Assembly: GCA_018672815.1 (NCBI GenBank)
Contig: JABHDX010000090.1
Span: 36,349-100,348 of the forward strand
Direction of reading: 5' to 3'
DNA: 64,000 bases
DNA from: Gammaproteobacteria bacterium
GTDB taxonomy: Bacteria; Pseudomonadota; Gammaproteobacteria; UBA11654
The translations under genes were made by a program, and so were the position numbers. The stretch's first letter is position 1; every line of letters begins with the position of its first letter. Under the pieces are notes generated by a model, which did no database searches, was not told where the DNA came from, and saw only the letters and a list, made by a program, of their open reading frames with translations. This document shows, one piece after another, positions 1 through 9,122 of the stretch.

Positions 1-706
1 TGATCAGAAAATATTTGATTACCTAAAAGATAAGCCTTTTGCACCTAGAAAAGAAAAGTATAATGAAGCTCTCGACCAGTGGAACAAGTTGTACAGTGAT
101 CCAGATGCTCACTTTGATAAGCAATTAACAATCAATTGTTCTAACTTATCTCCATTCGTTACTTGGGGGACCAGTCCAGAACAAGCGCTGCCAATTAATG
201 ATGTTATCCCTGACCCAAATAATATAGAAAATGCTTTAGAAAAAGAGTCAGCATTAAGAGCTATGGAATATATGAATTTGGAAGCTCATCAAAAAATTAA
301 TACAATCAAAATTGATGCAGCATTTATTGGATCTTGTACGAATAGCAGGATTAGTGACCTTAGATCTGCTGCAAAGTTATTAAAAGGTAAAAAAGTAGCC
401 AAAGGTGTTAAGGCCATTTGTGTTCCCGGATCAACACAGGTTAAGAAAATGGCAGAACAAGAAGGCCTAGATAAAATTTTTATTGAAGCAGGTTTTGAAT
501 GGAGAGAATCGGGATGTTCGATGTGTTTTTTCGTTGGTGGTGAAAGCTTTGAAGAAAAAAGTAGAGTTATAACAACAACCAATAGAAATTTTGAAAACAG
601 ACAAGGAAAAGGAACACGGTCTCACTTAGCTTCTCCAACAACAGTCGCTGCGAGTGCTATCAGTGGGCATATTAATTTTACTAAAAATATTGGTTCTGAA
701 GTATGA
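1..706 (+). CDS. leuC: 3-isopropylmalate dehydratase large subunit, 3' part
   Basis: C-terminal half of the large subunit of isopropylmalate isomerase, which interconverts 2- and 3-isopropylmalate in leucine synthesis. The reading frame is open from base 2, so the true start lies outside the window. The IGSCTNSR motif and the later GCSMC cysteine pair are the 4Fe-4S ligands of the aconitase family. The end of the protein carries the usual R-N-F-E-N-R-Q-G segment. The stop overlaps the leuD start by 4 nt, so the two are translationally coupled. No leuB follows; the next gene is on the other strand. Confidence 0.96.
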   Translation, partial: DQKIFDYLKDKPFAPRKEKYNEALDQWNKLYSDPDAHFDKQLTINCSNLSPFVTWGTSPEQALPINDVIPDPNNIENALEKESALRAMEYMNLEAHQKINTIKIDAAFIGSCTNSRISDLRSAAKLLKGKKVAKGVKAICVPGSTQVKKMAEQEGLDKIFIEAGFEWRESGCSMCFFVGGESFEEKSRVITTTNRNFENRQGKGTRSHLASPTTVAASAISGHINFTKNIGSEV

Positions 707-1317
707 AACCTTTCAAAACTCATAAAGGAAGTGCTATAGCTTTTTTAAGAATTAATATTGATACTGATGCAATTATACCCAGCAGAGAAATCAATAAAGT
801 TTCTAAATTAGGTTTAGGTAAGAGTCTTTTTGCAGAATGGCGTTACATGTCATTAAAATCAAAAAAAATAAATAAAGATTTTATATTGAATCAGTCGATA
901 TATGAAAATGCCTCAATTCTTTTAACTGGAGATAACTTCGGCTGTGGTTCTTCCAGAGAACATGCTGTATGGGCTATTCAGCAATGGGGCTTCAGAGTCA
1001 TTATTGCTCCTAGTTTTGGGACAATTTTTTATAATAATTGCATCAAGAATGGTCTCTTACCAATAGTCCTTGATGCACAAAAAATTGAAAGTCTTAAGCA
1101 CTTCATTGAGATTAATCCAATAAAAAATCAATTAAAAATTGACCTATCAAAGAAGATAATTACTTTTGAAAAGAATAATTCTTTCCATTTTAGCATTGAC
1201 AAAAAAGATCAAGATTTTTTAATAAATGGTCTTGGCCAAATCGATCTAACACTAAAAGAGATAGATCAAATTGATGCCTTCGAAAAGAATCACTTAAACA
1301 AGAATTCATGGTTATAA
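703..1317 (+). CDS. leuD: 3-isopropylmalate dehydratase small subunit
   Basis: Small (swivel-domain) subunit that pairs with LeuC in leucine biosynthesis. The 204-residue length is normal for LeuD. The family motif GDNFGCGSSREHA is present near residue 80, followed by the conserved segment around SFGTIFYNN. The ATG overlaps the leuC stop codon as ATGA. The gene ends 8 nt before the convergent PhoX gene, with no hairpin between them. Confidence 0.96.
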   Translation: MKPFKTHKGSAIAFLRINIDTDAIIPSREINKVSKLGLGKSLFAEWRYMSLKSKKINKDFILNQSIYENASILLTGDNFGCGSSREHAVWAIQQWGFRVIIAPSFGTIFYNNCIKNGLLPIVLDAQKIESLKHFIEINPIKNQLKIDLSKKIITFEKNNSFHFSIDKKDQDFLINGLGQIDLTLKEIDQIDAFEKNHLNKNSWL

Positions 1318-1325
1318 AAAGAAAG

Positions 1326-3533
1326 CTAAATTATTATTTGATTATCCTTTCTTCTTACACTCACTAAAGATGGTTTTGGTGGATCATTAACTTTTTTTGA
1401 AGGCCAATTTGAACCAATCGGAACTCTTCTTATTTGTTTAAATTCTTTACCATCGGTTGTTTTGATTAAAAATTCTCTTTCTTCATGGGCCATATCTTTC
1501 CTAATACCATTAAATAGCCCTGGATGTTGCGGTGTCAAAAATAATGTTTTATGATCCTTGCTAAATTCTAACCCGCAAAGCTCTGATTCTGATGGTCCAA
1601 TTGCAAAAGGTATGGATAATCCCAAAAATTCTCCTGATCTTGGTATCAACCAAGCACTATTATTCCCATATATTCCTCTAAGATTACTATTGGAGATAGT
1701 ATTTCTATCTACAACCGATTGATTTAACTTGTCACTTCCAATATCTGTGACCATCCATAAATTACCTTTCCCATCAAGCTCAAGGTTATCAGGATTGGCC
1801 CAACCTGATTGATCATCAGATGGCTCGCCTCCCATTAATAAAGTTTCCCAAGTAAACGTTAATGCTGACGGTGAAGCATTATCGTCTAGAATCTTAACGA
1901 TTTGGCCTGGTTGATAGGCATCTTGATCTTCTTTATTACCAAATATTTCTTTATTTGGGCTATCACTAGAACTTACATCAATAGAAGTAAAAGCAAAATA
2001 GAGTTCGCCACTAATTTCGTCAAATTCACAATCTTCTGGTCTTGGACAACTAGTTGCACCGGCTGCATTGGCAGAAAAATGAGCATCAATTAAAATTGCT
2101 CCTTGGATCTCCTCTTCATTATCACCTGTGTATAAATCTCCAAGTGAGTCTCCCAAGACTGCAAAATCATTTTTCAAACTTACATCATCTTCATATTTTT
2201 TTATTCCACCTAAGCTTCTATCTGGATGTGGCATCGAAACGACAGAGCCGATAACTTCTGATGGAAGGACGGGATTTATTTTTGTTCCAGCTGAAAGTGG
2301 AATCCAATATCCGCTCCCATCAGTATTAAATTTTGCGGCATACAATGTTCCAGCCTCTAGCAATTTTGAATTGGTTTTAGATTTTGGATTTGATGTACTC
2401 TCTTCACTAATGAACTTATAGATATGGCCTCCCTTTCTATCACAGCCTGAATAGATGGCTATTGGCATATCCTTTTTAGAATTCACTGCAAATGCTTCAT
2501 GAAAATATCTGCCTAGCATTGTATGCTTTGTTCCGTAATCCTCTTTATTGCTTGGGTCGACCTCAACAGCCCAACCATATTTATTACCTGCCAGTCCTAA
2601 TATATTTCCAAAACCATTGCCCATACTTGGAATGAAAGGTACCGTATTGGTTGGAAAAGAACTACCATCACTCCTGACTGGCTCTGGTGCATGACTTGCA
2701 TAATATTCTTCCGCACTTAAGACTGTACCCCAGGGTGTTGTTGTACCTGAACAATTCCAGTAACTTCCTAGACATTCATTACCTAAATGATCTTCAAAGC
2801 CTTGCTTATTTTTCTTATTAAAAACAGAGCTTGCAGGGCCTGTAGAATAGGATCTTTTTTTAGGATCATTGATAGCACTCGCAATGGATATTCGTCTATC
2901 CTTATCGGAATAGGTTCTAACCCAATCACCATTGTTCTTCTTTTTGACTGAAATGACAGAAATTCCCATATCTTCAGTAGCCTCCATCACAATGCTCTTT
3001 ATCTTTTCTTTATCAGGATTATTATCATCCAAACTATTATAATCTTTGAGGATACCGCCCTGTATATTACTCAGAGCTTCATCAGGCAATTCATAATTCA
3101 TGACCATTGGGAAGGTTTGCAAATAAGTTTTAAAATTATCAAAATCCACACATTCATGATTAACCACTAAATATGCTTCATTATTACCAGTTTCAACTAA
3201 TCCAATGTGGTCATTATTAAATCCATAACGAGAATCGCCAACTGGGTCACCCCATGATGCAACAACATTATAGGTAAAACCCTCTGGTAAAATAAGATCG
3301 TCCTCAACCTCATGATATGCATACGAAATAATTTGATCTTCAGGCTCTATACCAGACGTAGGATGAGGGAAGGATAATTTTAGTGGCTTCCAGGAATATC
3401 TATTAATGAGGGCTTTCGATAATTCAGCAAACTTTCTATTCATGGAATAAGTGAAAGCTAAACTAGATGATGCCAGTGCTGTTCCTGCTCCAAAAAATTT
3501 TATAAATTTTCTACGATCAAACAATGATTTCAT
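1326..3533 (-). CDS. phoX: PhoX-family phosphatase (DUF839), Tat-exported
   Basis: Predicted periplasmic phosphomonoesterase of the PhoX/DUF839 type, a calcium- and iron-dependent enzyme that releases phosphate from organic esters. Seen: 735 residues, an N-terminal twin-arginine motif DRRKFIKF followed by a short hydrophobic stretch, the PhoX-like opening around LPEGFTYNVVASWGDP, the NNDHIG and VNHECVD segments, and a late E-L-C-G-L-E-F followed by TPQHPG. Phosphate transport genes lie 1-4 kb downstream (4631-7682), which fits phosphate scavenging. I find no recognisable Pho box upstream. Choice of PhoX over other DUF839 proteins is by motif and context. Confidence 0.82.
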   Translation of the reverse strand: MKSLFDRRKFIKFFGAGTALASSSLAFTYSMNRKFAELSKALINRYSWKPLKLSFPHPTSGIEPEDQIISYAYHEVEDDLILPEGFTYNVVASWGDPVGDSRYGFNNDHIGLVETGNNEAYLVVNHECVDFDNFKTYLQTFPMVMNYELPDEALSNIQGGILKDYNSLDDNNPDKEKIKSIVMEATEDMGISVISVKKKNNGDWVRTYSDKDRRISIASAINDPKKRSYSTGPASSVFNKKNKQGFEDHLGNECLGSYWNCSGTTTPWGTVLSAEEYYASHAPEPVRSDGSSFPTNTVPFIPSMGNGFGNILGLAGNKYGWAVEVDPSNKEDYGTKHTMLGRYFHEAFAVNSKKDMPIAIYSGCDRKGGHIYKFISEESTSNPKSKTNSKLLEAGTLYAAKFNTDGSGYWIPLSAGTKINPVLPSEVIGSVVSMPHPDRSLGGIKKYEDDVSLKNDFAVLGDSLGDLYTGDNEEEIQGAILIDAHFSANAAGATSCPRPEDCEFDEISGELYFAFTSIDVSSSDSPNKEIFGNKEDQDAYQPGQIVKILDDNASPSALTFTWETLLMGGEPSDDQSGWANPDNLELDGKGNLWMVTDIGSDKLNQSVVDRNTISNSNLRGIYGNNSAWLIPRSGEFLGLSIPFAIGPSESELCGLEFSKDHKTLFLTPQHPGLFNGIRKDMAHEEREFLIKTTDGKEFKQIRRVPIGSNWPSKKVNDPPKPSLVSVRRKDNQIII

Positions 3534-3675
3534 GAGTTAATATTTTTTTACTTTATGAGTTAATGATTTCGTTAGTTTATTTTATTTGGTTTTGAGTAAT
3601 GCCTTAAAATTGATTATTATTCTTTTTCCTTATAGTAAGGTTAGAATATCATAATACAATAATAATTAAGGTTGG

Positions 3676-4626
3676 ATGATGTCACATATCGATATATTAA
3701 TTAGTGAAGTTGGTCCAAGAGATGGACTTCAAAGTATAGAAAGCATTATGTCCACTCAGGATAAAAAAGATTGGATTCTAGCAGAAGCCAATGCAGGCGT
3801 GAGAGAGATTGAAGTAGGCTCTTTTGTTCCTCCTAAGTTATTACCACAATTGGCAGATACAGATGAAATAGTTCGTTATGCAAAAACCATTCCTGATTTA
3901 ACAGTTGCGGCACTAGTGCCAAATTTTATAGGCGCAAAAAATGCTATTGATGCTGGTGTCGATAAAATGTGTCTACCACTTTCAGTTAGTGAATCTCATA
4001 GCAAGGCAAACTTACGAAAAGATCATAATCAGGTTCTGGAAGAAATTAAAAAAATAAGCGACTACATAAAAACCTTAGATGAGAGTAATAGACCTGAATT
4101 TGAGGGAAATCTTTCAACAGCTTTTGGATGCACTATTGAAGGTAAAGTCTGTGAAAAATCTGTGCTCAGTTTGGGCGCAAAGATGATGGAACTCGGATGC
4201 AATGAAGTTGGTCTGTCGGACACAACAGGCTATGCTAACCCTGCACAATTAAAGAGATTGATACGCTTACTAAAAAATGAAATTGGTGGTGAAAATCTGA
4301 CCAGTGTTCATCTGCATAATACTCGAGGTCTAGGTTTAGCTAATGCTCTTGCTGCACTGGATGAGGGGATCACAACACTAGATTCTTCACTAGGTGGAAT
4401 TGGAGGTTGCCCATTTGCTCCCGGTGCAAGTGGCAATATTGTTACTGAGGATCTAGTTTTTATGTTGGATGCAATGGGTATCAAAACAGGTATTGACATT
4501 GATGCTCTCCTGGCTGTTAATCAAATGGTAAAACAAGCTCTACCCAATGAAGAGTTATATGGTTTTACTATTGATTCAGGCCTTCCTAAAGGTTATACAG
4601 GTGGCGGATGGGGCTTAACTGAATGA
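3676..4626 (+). CDS. mvaB: hydroxymethylglutaryl-CoA lyase
   Basis: TIM-barrel lyase that cleaves 3-hydroxy-3-methylglutaryl-CoA to acetyl-CoA and acetoacetate, the last step of leucine breakdown. Seen: the opening EVGPRDGLQ, the metal/base motif HLHNTRG, the DTTG loop and the active-site cysteine loop GGCPFAPGASGN. The 316-residue length is typical. AAGG lies just upstream of the ATG at 3676; a second ATG follows directly at 3679. No other leucine-catabolic genes (acyl-CoA carboxylase, isovaleryl-CoA dehydrogenase) adjoin it. It could feed acetoacetate to the acetoacetyl-CoA synthetase encoded at 48873. Confidence 0.9.
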   Translation: MMSHIDILISEVGPRDGLQSIESIMSTQDKKDWILAEANAGVREIEVGSFVPPKLLPQLADTDEIVRYAKTIPDLTVAALVPNFIGAKNAIDAGVDKMCLPLSVSESHSKANLRKDHNQVLEEIKKISDYIKTLDESNRPEFEGNLSTAFGCTIEGKVCEKSVLSLGAKMMELGCNEVGLSDTTGYANPAQLKRLIRLLKNEIGGENLTSVHLHNTRGLGLANALAALDEGITTLDSSLGGIGGCPFAPGASGNIVTEDLVFMLDAMGIKTGIDIDALLAVNQMVKQALPNEELYGFTIDSGLPKGYTGGGWGLTE

Positions 4627-4630
4627 ATGA

Positions 4631-5680
4631 TTAAAGCTTATACTTAAAATCTAAGAAAGCACTTTGATAATCTGTTTCCATCCTCTTTTTATTATCAAAC
4701 CAAATAAAGTCAAAAGATAATTTCTCTGAAAAAGAGTAGCTAATAATCATTTGATGACCTTTGTGGTCAGTTCCACCTCCTCCAAAATCAGAGTTCACTA
4801 GTGCACCAAAAACTGCATTCTTCTCAACGTCTTTGTATAAATAAGTTGCTTCCCATAGTCGGTTAAATTTTAATTTAATTCCAGTTTGAAATCCCTTCTC
4901 ATCATTGTTTGCGTCTTTATTATCAACAATATCTAAAAAAAATAAAGCAGGGATTAATTGAGTACCAATCGTTGTTTTTACTTCTGCAGTAATATTAGTG
5001 ATGTTAAAATCATTTAAATAAGTCCCATCAATATCCATCTGGTTTCCAAATACCTTACCATTCCAAGTTATCTCTGTAGCTGGCCTACCTTTAATCTTGT
5101 CAAAATTATATTGGGCAAGAGCAATCTTAAAAGAAGTTTCTTCGTTAAAAGAGTCAGAGAACCCAATTTGAAATCCATCTATGGAGACTGACTCAAAAGA
5201 TGTTTTGTCATAAGAAAAAAGACCCAATGTCCCAAAATATATGCCTTTATTAAATTGAAAAGCCACACCTTCAGGATTGAAATCCCCATCATAAATAAGC
5301 TCACCTTTATTAGATCTAAAAAATGGATTTGATTGTTTTCCAACTACAATTTTTGAACTCTGATTAATCGCATAACCAAAATAAAATTGATCCATGCCAA
5401 TATCACTCAAGGAAAAACCATGGCCAAGAGTCTGATTAGAAGATGTTGAATTTTCTTCGGCAGTGGCAAATCGGAATTTTATTATTAGCTGATCACTTGG
5501 CTTAAACTCTGAGCCTAGCCTAGCTCTAATCCTATTCCGCCTTCTTTTAGAAACTTTACTCTCATCATCTGTGTATTCATAACGATAACGAAAATCATAA
5601 CTTACCTTGCTTTTATTTTCTTCTGCATAAATATTAAAAAAAAAGAAAGTTGTAATCAAAGTTAGTAATAGCTTTTTCAT
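4631..5680 (-). CDS. putative outer-membrane porin
   Basis: Predicted beta-barrel porin of 349 residues. Seen: a cleavable signal (MKKLLLTLITTFFFFNIYAEE), alternating amphipathic strands with many aromatic residues, an early RYRYEYTDDESK strand and basic patch KRRRNRIRAR, and a C-terminal F-L-D-F-K-Y-K-L strand ending in Leu rather than the usual Phe. It resembles the putative porin (Porin_5) group. Its position directly after the Pit transporter and DUF47 genes on the same strand suggests outer-membrane phosphate entry, but substrate selectivity cannot be read from the sequence. It ends 4 nt from the convergent HMG-CoA lyase stop. Confidence 0.7.
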   Translation of the reverse strand: MKKLLLTLITTFFFFNIYAEENKSKVSYDFRYRYEYTDDESKVSKRRRNRIRARLGSEFKPSDQLIIKFRFATAEENSTSSNQTLGHGFSLSDIGMDQFYFGYAINQSSKIVVGKQSNPFFRSNKGELIYDGDFNPEGVAFQFNKGIYFGTLGLFSYDKTSFESVSIDGFQIGFSDSFNEETSFKIALAQYNFDKIKGRPATEITWNGKVFGNQMDIDGTYLNDFNITNITAEVKTTIGTQLIPALFFLDIVDNKDANNDEKGFQTGIKLKFNRLWEATYLYKDVEKNAVFGALVNSDFGGGGTDHKGHQMIISYSFSEKLSFDFIWFDNKKRMETDYQSAFLDFKYKL

Positions 5681-5717
5681 TTATTCTTCTAAAGATGCTT
5701 CATTAATTATTATTTTC

Positions 5718-6989
5718 TTATGATCCAAAAAATCCTTTCAGAGCAAAAAAGAAAAGAATTGAAAGTCCAGCACCGACCGGCAACGTGACTATCCATGAAA
5801 GAATTATTTTTCCCACCACACCTAAATTAATAGCACCTATTCCTCTAGCTAAACCAACTCCCAATACCGCTCCTACGAGCGTATGAGTAGTAGAAATGGG
5901 AAGTCCTGTGCCAGAGGCTATAACCACAGTTCCAGCAGCAGCTAACTCAGCTGCAAAACCTCTGCTTGGTGTGAGTTCTGTAATGGATCTACCAACAGTC
6001 ATCATCACTCGATAACCCAACATACCAAGCCCAAGAACAATTCCTGAAGCACCAATTAATAATACCCACGCTGGTAGTATCGATTTTGCGGCAACCTCTC
6101 CACCACTATTGATGACAGAGACTATAGCTGCTAATGGACCTATCGCATTAGCCACATCATTGGATCCATGAGCAAATGCCATTGCACATGCAGTGAAAAC
6201 CATTAACACTGCAAATATTCGTTCAACACCATCAAACATGGCACCATTTTTTTCTTTTTTAGTATTATCAATCTTTTGCAGTAAAAGTGTTCCCATTAAG
6301 CAAATCACTAGAGCAATAACCAGAGACCATGCAATGCTTTGAGAAGTAGAGAAGCTCAAGCCAACATGCTTTAGTCCTTTTAAAAATGTCACCATGGAGA
6401 CTATAAAACCTGCTAGAAACATATACATTGGTACATATTTCTTAGCACTCATAAAAGGATCTGGTTTTTGAAGAATTAACTGTTTAACGCTGGTGAACAA
6501 AAGAAAAGATATTGTTCCTGCCATAATGGGTGATACCACCCAACTTGCTACAATGGATGCAACTTTAGGCCATTGTACAACATCAAACCCTATGCCCACT
6601 GCAGCAAAACCAACTATGGCGCCTACAATGGAATGAGTTGTCGAGACTGGCCAACCAAAATACGAAGCAATCAAGAGCCATATTCCAGCTGCCAATAATG
6701 ATGCGATCATACCAAATACCAGAAGCTCAGGTGTTTGATTTATGACACCTGAATCAATTATTCCTTTTCTGATGGTAGAAGTGACCTCACCTCCAGCTAG
6801 GTAAGCGCCTGCAAATTCAAATATACAAGCCACTAAAACAGCTTGACCTAAGGTTAGAGCTCTAGCACCAACAGAAGTACCCATGGCATTTGCTACATCG
6901 TTTGCTCCAATACCCCAAGCCATAAAAAAGCCACAAAAGCAGCCTATAATTAATAAAATGTGGCCGTAATCCGCTATTACATCAATCAT
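5718..6989 (-). CDS. pit: inorganic phosphate transporter, Pit/PHO4 family
   Basis: Low-affinity, cation-coupled inner-membrane phosphate permease. The 423-residue protein is highly hydrophobic with about 10-12 membrane segments and contains the two inverted-repeat signatures GANDVANAMGTSVG (near residue 26) and GSNDVANAIGPLAA (near residue 275), each paired with a later PxSTTH motif. It lies 15 nt after the DUF47 gene, the classic pit accessory partner, and 37 nt before a porin gene. Confidence 0.94.
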   Translation of the reverse strand: MIDVIADYGHILLIIGCFCGFFMAWGIGANDVANAMGTSVGARALTLGQAVLVACIFEFAGAYLAGGEVTSTIRKGIIDSGVINQTPELLVFGMIASLLAAGIWLLIASYFGWPVSTTHSIVGAIVGFAAVGIGFDVVQWPKVASIVASWVVSPIMAGTISFLLFTSVKQLILQKPDPFMSAKKYVPMYMFLAGFIVSMVTFLKGLKHVGLSFSTSQSIAWSLVIALVICLMGTLLLQKIDNTKKEKNGAMFDGVERIFAVLMVFTACAMAFAHGSNDVANAIGPLAAIVSVINSGGEVAAKSILPAWVLLIGASGIVLGLGMLGYRVMMTVGRSITELTPSRGFAAELAAAGTVVIASGTGLPISTTHTLVGAVLGVGLARGIGAINLGVVGKIILSWIVTLPVGAGLSILFFFALKGFFGS

Positions 6990-7004
6990 TATTATTTCCT
7001 ATAA

Positions 7005-7682
7005 TTACTTAGATACTAGTCTTATTAATACATGTCCCACTGTTTGTGAAATATCAGCTAATGAACCAATTTTATTGATTACATCATATAAAAACATTAC
7101 ATCGACTGGCGGGTATTCCTTTTCAACTTTAAAAAACTCTGTCCTCAAAGCTATTTCTAATTCATCGTTCTCTTTTTCAATTTTCTCCAACTCTGAAACA
7201 ATATCCTCAAGCAAATTTGCATCGGATGAACTGAAGCCACTTCTTTGCATTTGATCTACCTTCTTAACTGCATTGGAAGCTTGATTTGCAGCTTTAATAG
7301 CGGCATTAGCGCAGTCAATGAACCCTGATTTTATTTCTTCTGGAATCAACATTTGACGACCAATCATGACACCTGAGATATCTTTAGCAGCATTGGGTAT
7401 CCCATCCATAGTAAAAACTAGATCCAGAAGGTCTTGTCTTGAAACACTCATAAAAAGTGATTTAGGGAGATTATTACGAATACTATTTTTTATATCATCA
7501 GCTTGATTTTCCAGTGAAACAATTTCTTTTCTGCATTCTTTAGCTTCCTTCCAATCATTTTTTGAAACAGCTTTCAAAAACCTTTGGAGTTCTTTACTAG
7601 TTTTATTGCCAATCTTCATATGCTCTTGTAAACCAGTGAATGGTGACTCTGCAAGCATCCCTAAGAAAGTATCATTGCCCAT
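7005..7682 (-). CDS. DUF47 / PhoU-like phosphate transport accessory protein
   Basis: Helical cytoplasmic protein of 225 residues of the DUF47 (TIGR00153) group, distant relatives of PhoU that are usually co-transcribed with pit and thought to modulate it. Seen: the opening FLGMLAESPFTGLQEHMK, the E-N-Q-A-D-D-I-K metal-binding-like helix, PKSLFMSVSRQDLLDL and an acidic coiled-coil-like helix near residues 150-185. Short spacing to pit supports one operon. Confidence 0.9.
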   Translation of the reverse strand: MGNDTFLGMLAESPFTGLQEHMKIGNKTSKELQRFLKAVSKNDWKEAKECRKEIVSLENQADDIKNSIRNNLPKSLFMSVSRQDLLDLVFTMDGIPNAAKDISGVMIGRQMLIPEEIKSGFIDCANAAIKAANQASNAVKKVDQMQRSGFSSSDANLLEDIVSELEKIEKENDELEIALRTEFFKVEKEYPPVDVMFLYDVINKIGSLADISQTVGHVLIRLVSK

Positions 7683-7727
7683 TTTATTACCTCAATTTTA
7701 TTTGTTTTTTATAACTCATAATTTCTT

Positions 7728-8177
7728 TTAATCAGATGTCTCTTTATAAAGATAGGCTAATAAGTCATCTCGGTCATCTTTATTTCTTATGCCTGAGAAA
7801 ATCATTTTATTACCAGGTACCAATTCATATGGCTTTTCCAACCAATCATTAAGATTGTCAAAACTCCACTTAAGATTTGAATTTAACAACACATTTGAAT
7901 AGATAAAACCATTATCTCTTGCTGCTTGTGCATTAAATATTCCATATAAATTAGGTCCTACTTTGTGAGGTTCACCTTTTTTAAGTGAATGACAAGCTCT
8001 GCATTGAAAATAAAGTTTTCTTCCTCTCTCAGCATCGCCCATATCAACAGTTAAATCAGAGATTGGGTTAGCAGATTGTTGTGTTTGCTCTTGTGTATTT
8101 GATTGATCAATTTTTTGATCACAACCCATGGTTATCATAAAAATAAGAATTACCAATTTTTTATTAGAAATAATCAA
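7728..8177 (-). CDS. c-type cytochrome lipoprotein (class I)
   Basis: Monohaem cytochrome c of 149 residues with one CRACH haem site near residue 59 and a distal P-G-N-K-M Met ligand, so it is a c2/c550-like electron carrier. The N-terminus has a lipobox-like ITMGC after a hydrophobic stretch, which suggests membrane anchoring by lipid. No ATG is available in frame upstream of that stretch, so the start is taken as TTG at 8177. It lies between the phosphate genes and the DUF1838/oxidoreductase set and could accept electrons from the FAD enzyme at 10923-12494; that link is inference. Confidence 0.82.
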   Translation of the reverse strand: MIISNKKLVILIFMITMGCDQKIDQSNTQEQTQQSANPISDLTVDMGDAERGRKLYFQCRACHSLKKGEPHKVGPNLYGIFNAQAARDNGFIYSNVLLNSNLKWSFDNLNDWLEKPYELVPGNKMIFSGIRNKDDRDDLLAYLYKETSD

Positions 8178-8241
8178 GATGAAAGTATTCTTTAGTGATT
8201 AATTTTATCCATCAATTATACCAACAATTTTCACGAGTTAG

Positions 8242-9105
8242 TTATTCATATATCACAGGCCCACTATCTTCATGCAGATTAAAAGATGAAAGCTTAGAGT
8301 GCTCACTCATCATTCTTGAGTAATAATCACTGGGTAGTTGATCTATAGTGTCTAATTTTACGCCAGAGGCATGCCACAAAGTATGTCCCTCGATACCTTC
8401 CATATCCATCCAAGGCAACCATGGCATAACGACAGTGGATGTAAACATACTGGAAAGAGAGTTAACGTTTTGATCTAAAAATTCATCAAGTGGTGCAAAC
8501 ATGGTTGATCGCTGTAGTCTAGGCTCTGATAATCCAGGTGGGTATGAAGTTTGGTTATGCATCCAAACTGTTTTGGGGCCAAAAGTCCAATCCAAGATTA
8601 AAGGTTTATCGGGCATCTGGTCAATGAAAGGAGTTGGTCTTGCTCCCATTGTAGAGATATTTAATCCTCTGCCTAAACTGGCTTTTCTAATATTAGGTAG
8701 AACTTGATTTACTTTACCTGTAAATGGGTTTTCATATTCTCGAATCATTTCATTGGAATCAATGTCTCTAAAAAAAGTCAGCATGTTTCCTAGTATTTCA
8801 TAGGAACCATCTTCTTTTGATATCACCTTATAGCTCTCCATTCCTTCAATATTCACCATGGGTATTGGTTGTTCTGAGCCTTTCTGTGCATAAAGAGTTC
8901 CATTGTAATGCCAAGGGGTTTGATCAACGTCTCCTAGACTGGATTGCATTCTCATTAAGTTTATTAAATTATTTAAGGGTAAACTTAAATCCGGTATATT
9001 TTTTGGGATCGTACCACTAATAGCACCAGATGATTGATTGCTTGCTAACAAAGTCGATGCGCCCAACCCCAATAAAAAATCACGCCTTAGAATATTTTCT
9101 GTCAT
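8242..9105 (-). CDS. DUF1838 family protein, Tat signal
   Basis: 287-residue protein of the uncharacterised DUF1838 family. The start is set at the ATG at 9105 because AAGGAGGGAGG sits just upstream; an in-frame TTG at 9120 lies before that ribosome site. The N-terminus ENILRRDFLLGLGAST is a twin-arginine signal. Family-like features are the E-N-P-F-T-G-K segment and the late MPWLPWMDMEG, also seen in modified form in the two other DUF1838 proteins of the window (45628-46506, 46511-47290). It is the last gene of a set with the chelatase-like, FAD and hydrolase genes upstream. Function is unknown. Confidence 0.8.
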   Translation of the reverse strand: MTENILRRDFLLGLGASTLLASNQSSGAISGTIPKNIPDLSLPLNNLINLMRMQSSLGDVDQTPWHYNGTLYAQKGSEQPIPMVNIEGMESYKVISKEDGSYEILGNMLTFFRDIDSNEMIREYENPFTGKVNQVLPNIRKASLGRGLNISTMGARPTPFIDQMPDKPLILDWTFGPKTVWMHNQTSYPPGLSEPRLQRSTMFAPLDEFLDQNVNSLSSMFTSTVVMPWLPWMDMEGIEGHTLWHASGVKLDTIDQLPSDYYSRMMSEHSKLSSFNLHEDSGPVIYE

Positions 9106-9122
9106 GCCTCCCTCCTTCAATT

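Noticed and set aside
1902..2421. Open frames on the plus strand opposite PhoX, and similar frames opposite most long genes
   Set aside because: They are antisense or shifted frames within well-supported genes, with no protein-family features or ribosome sites.
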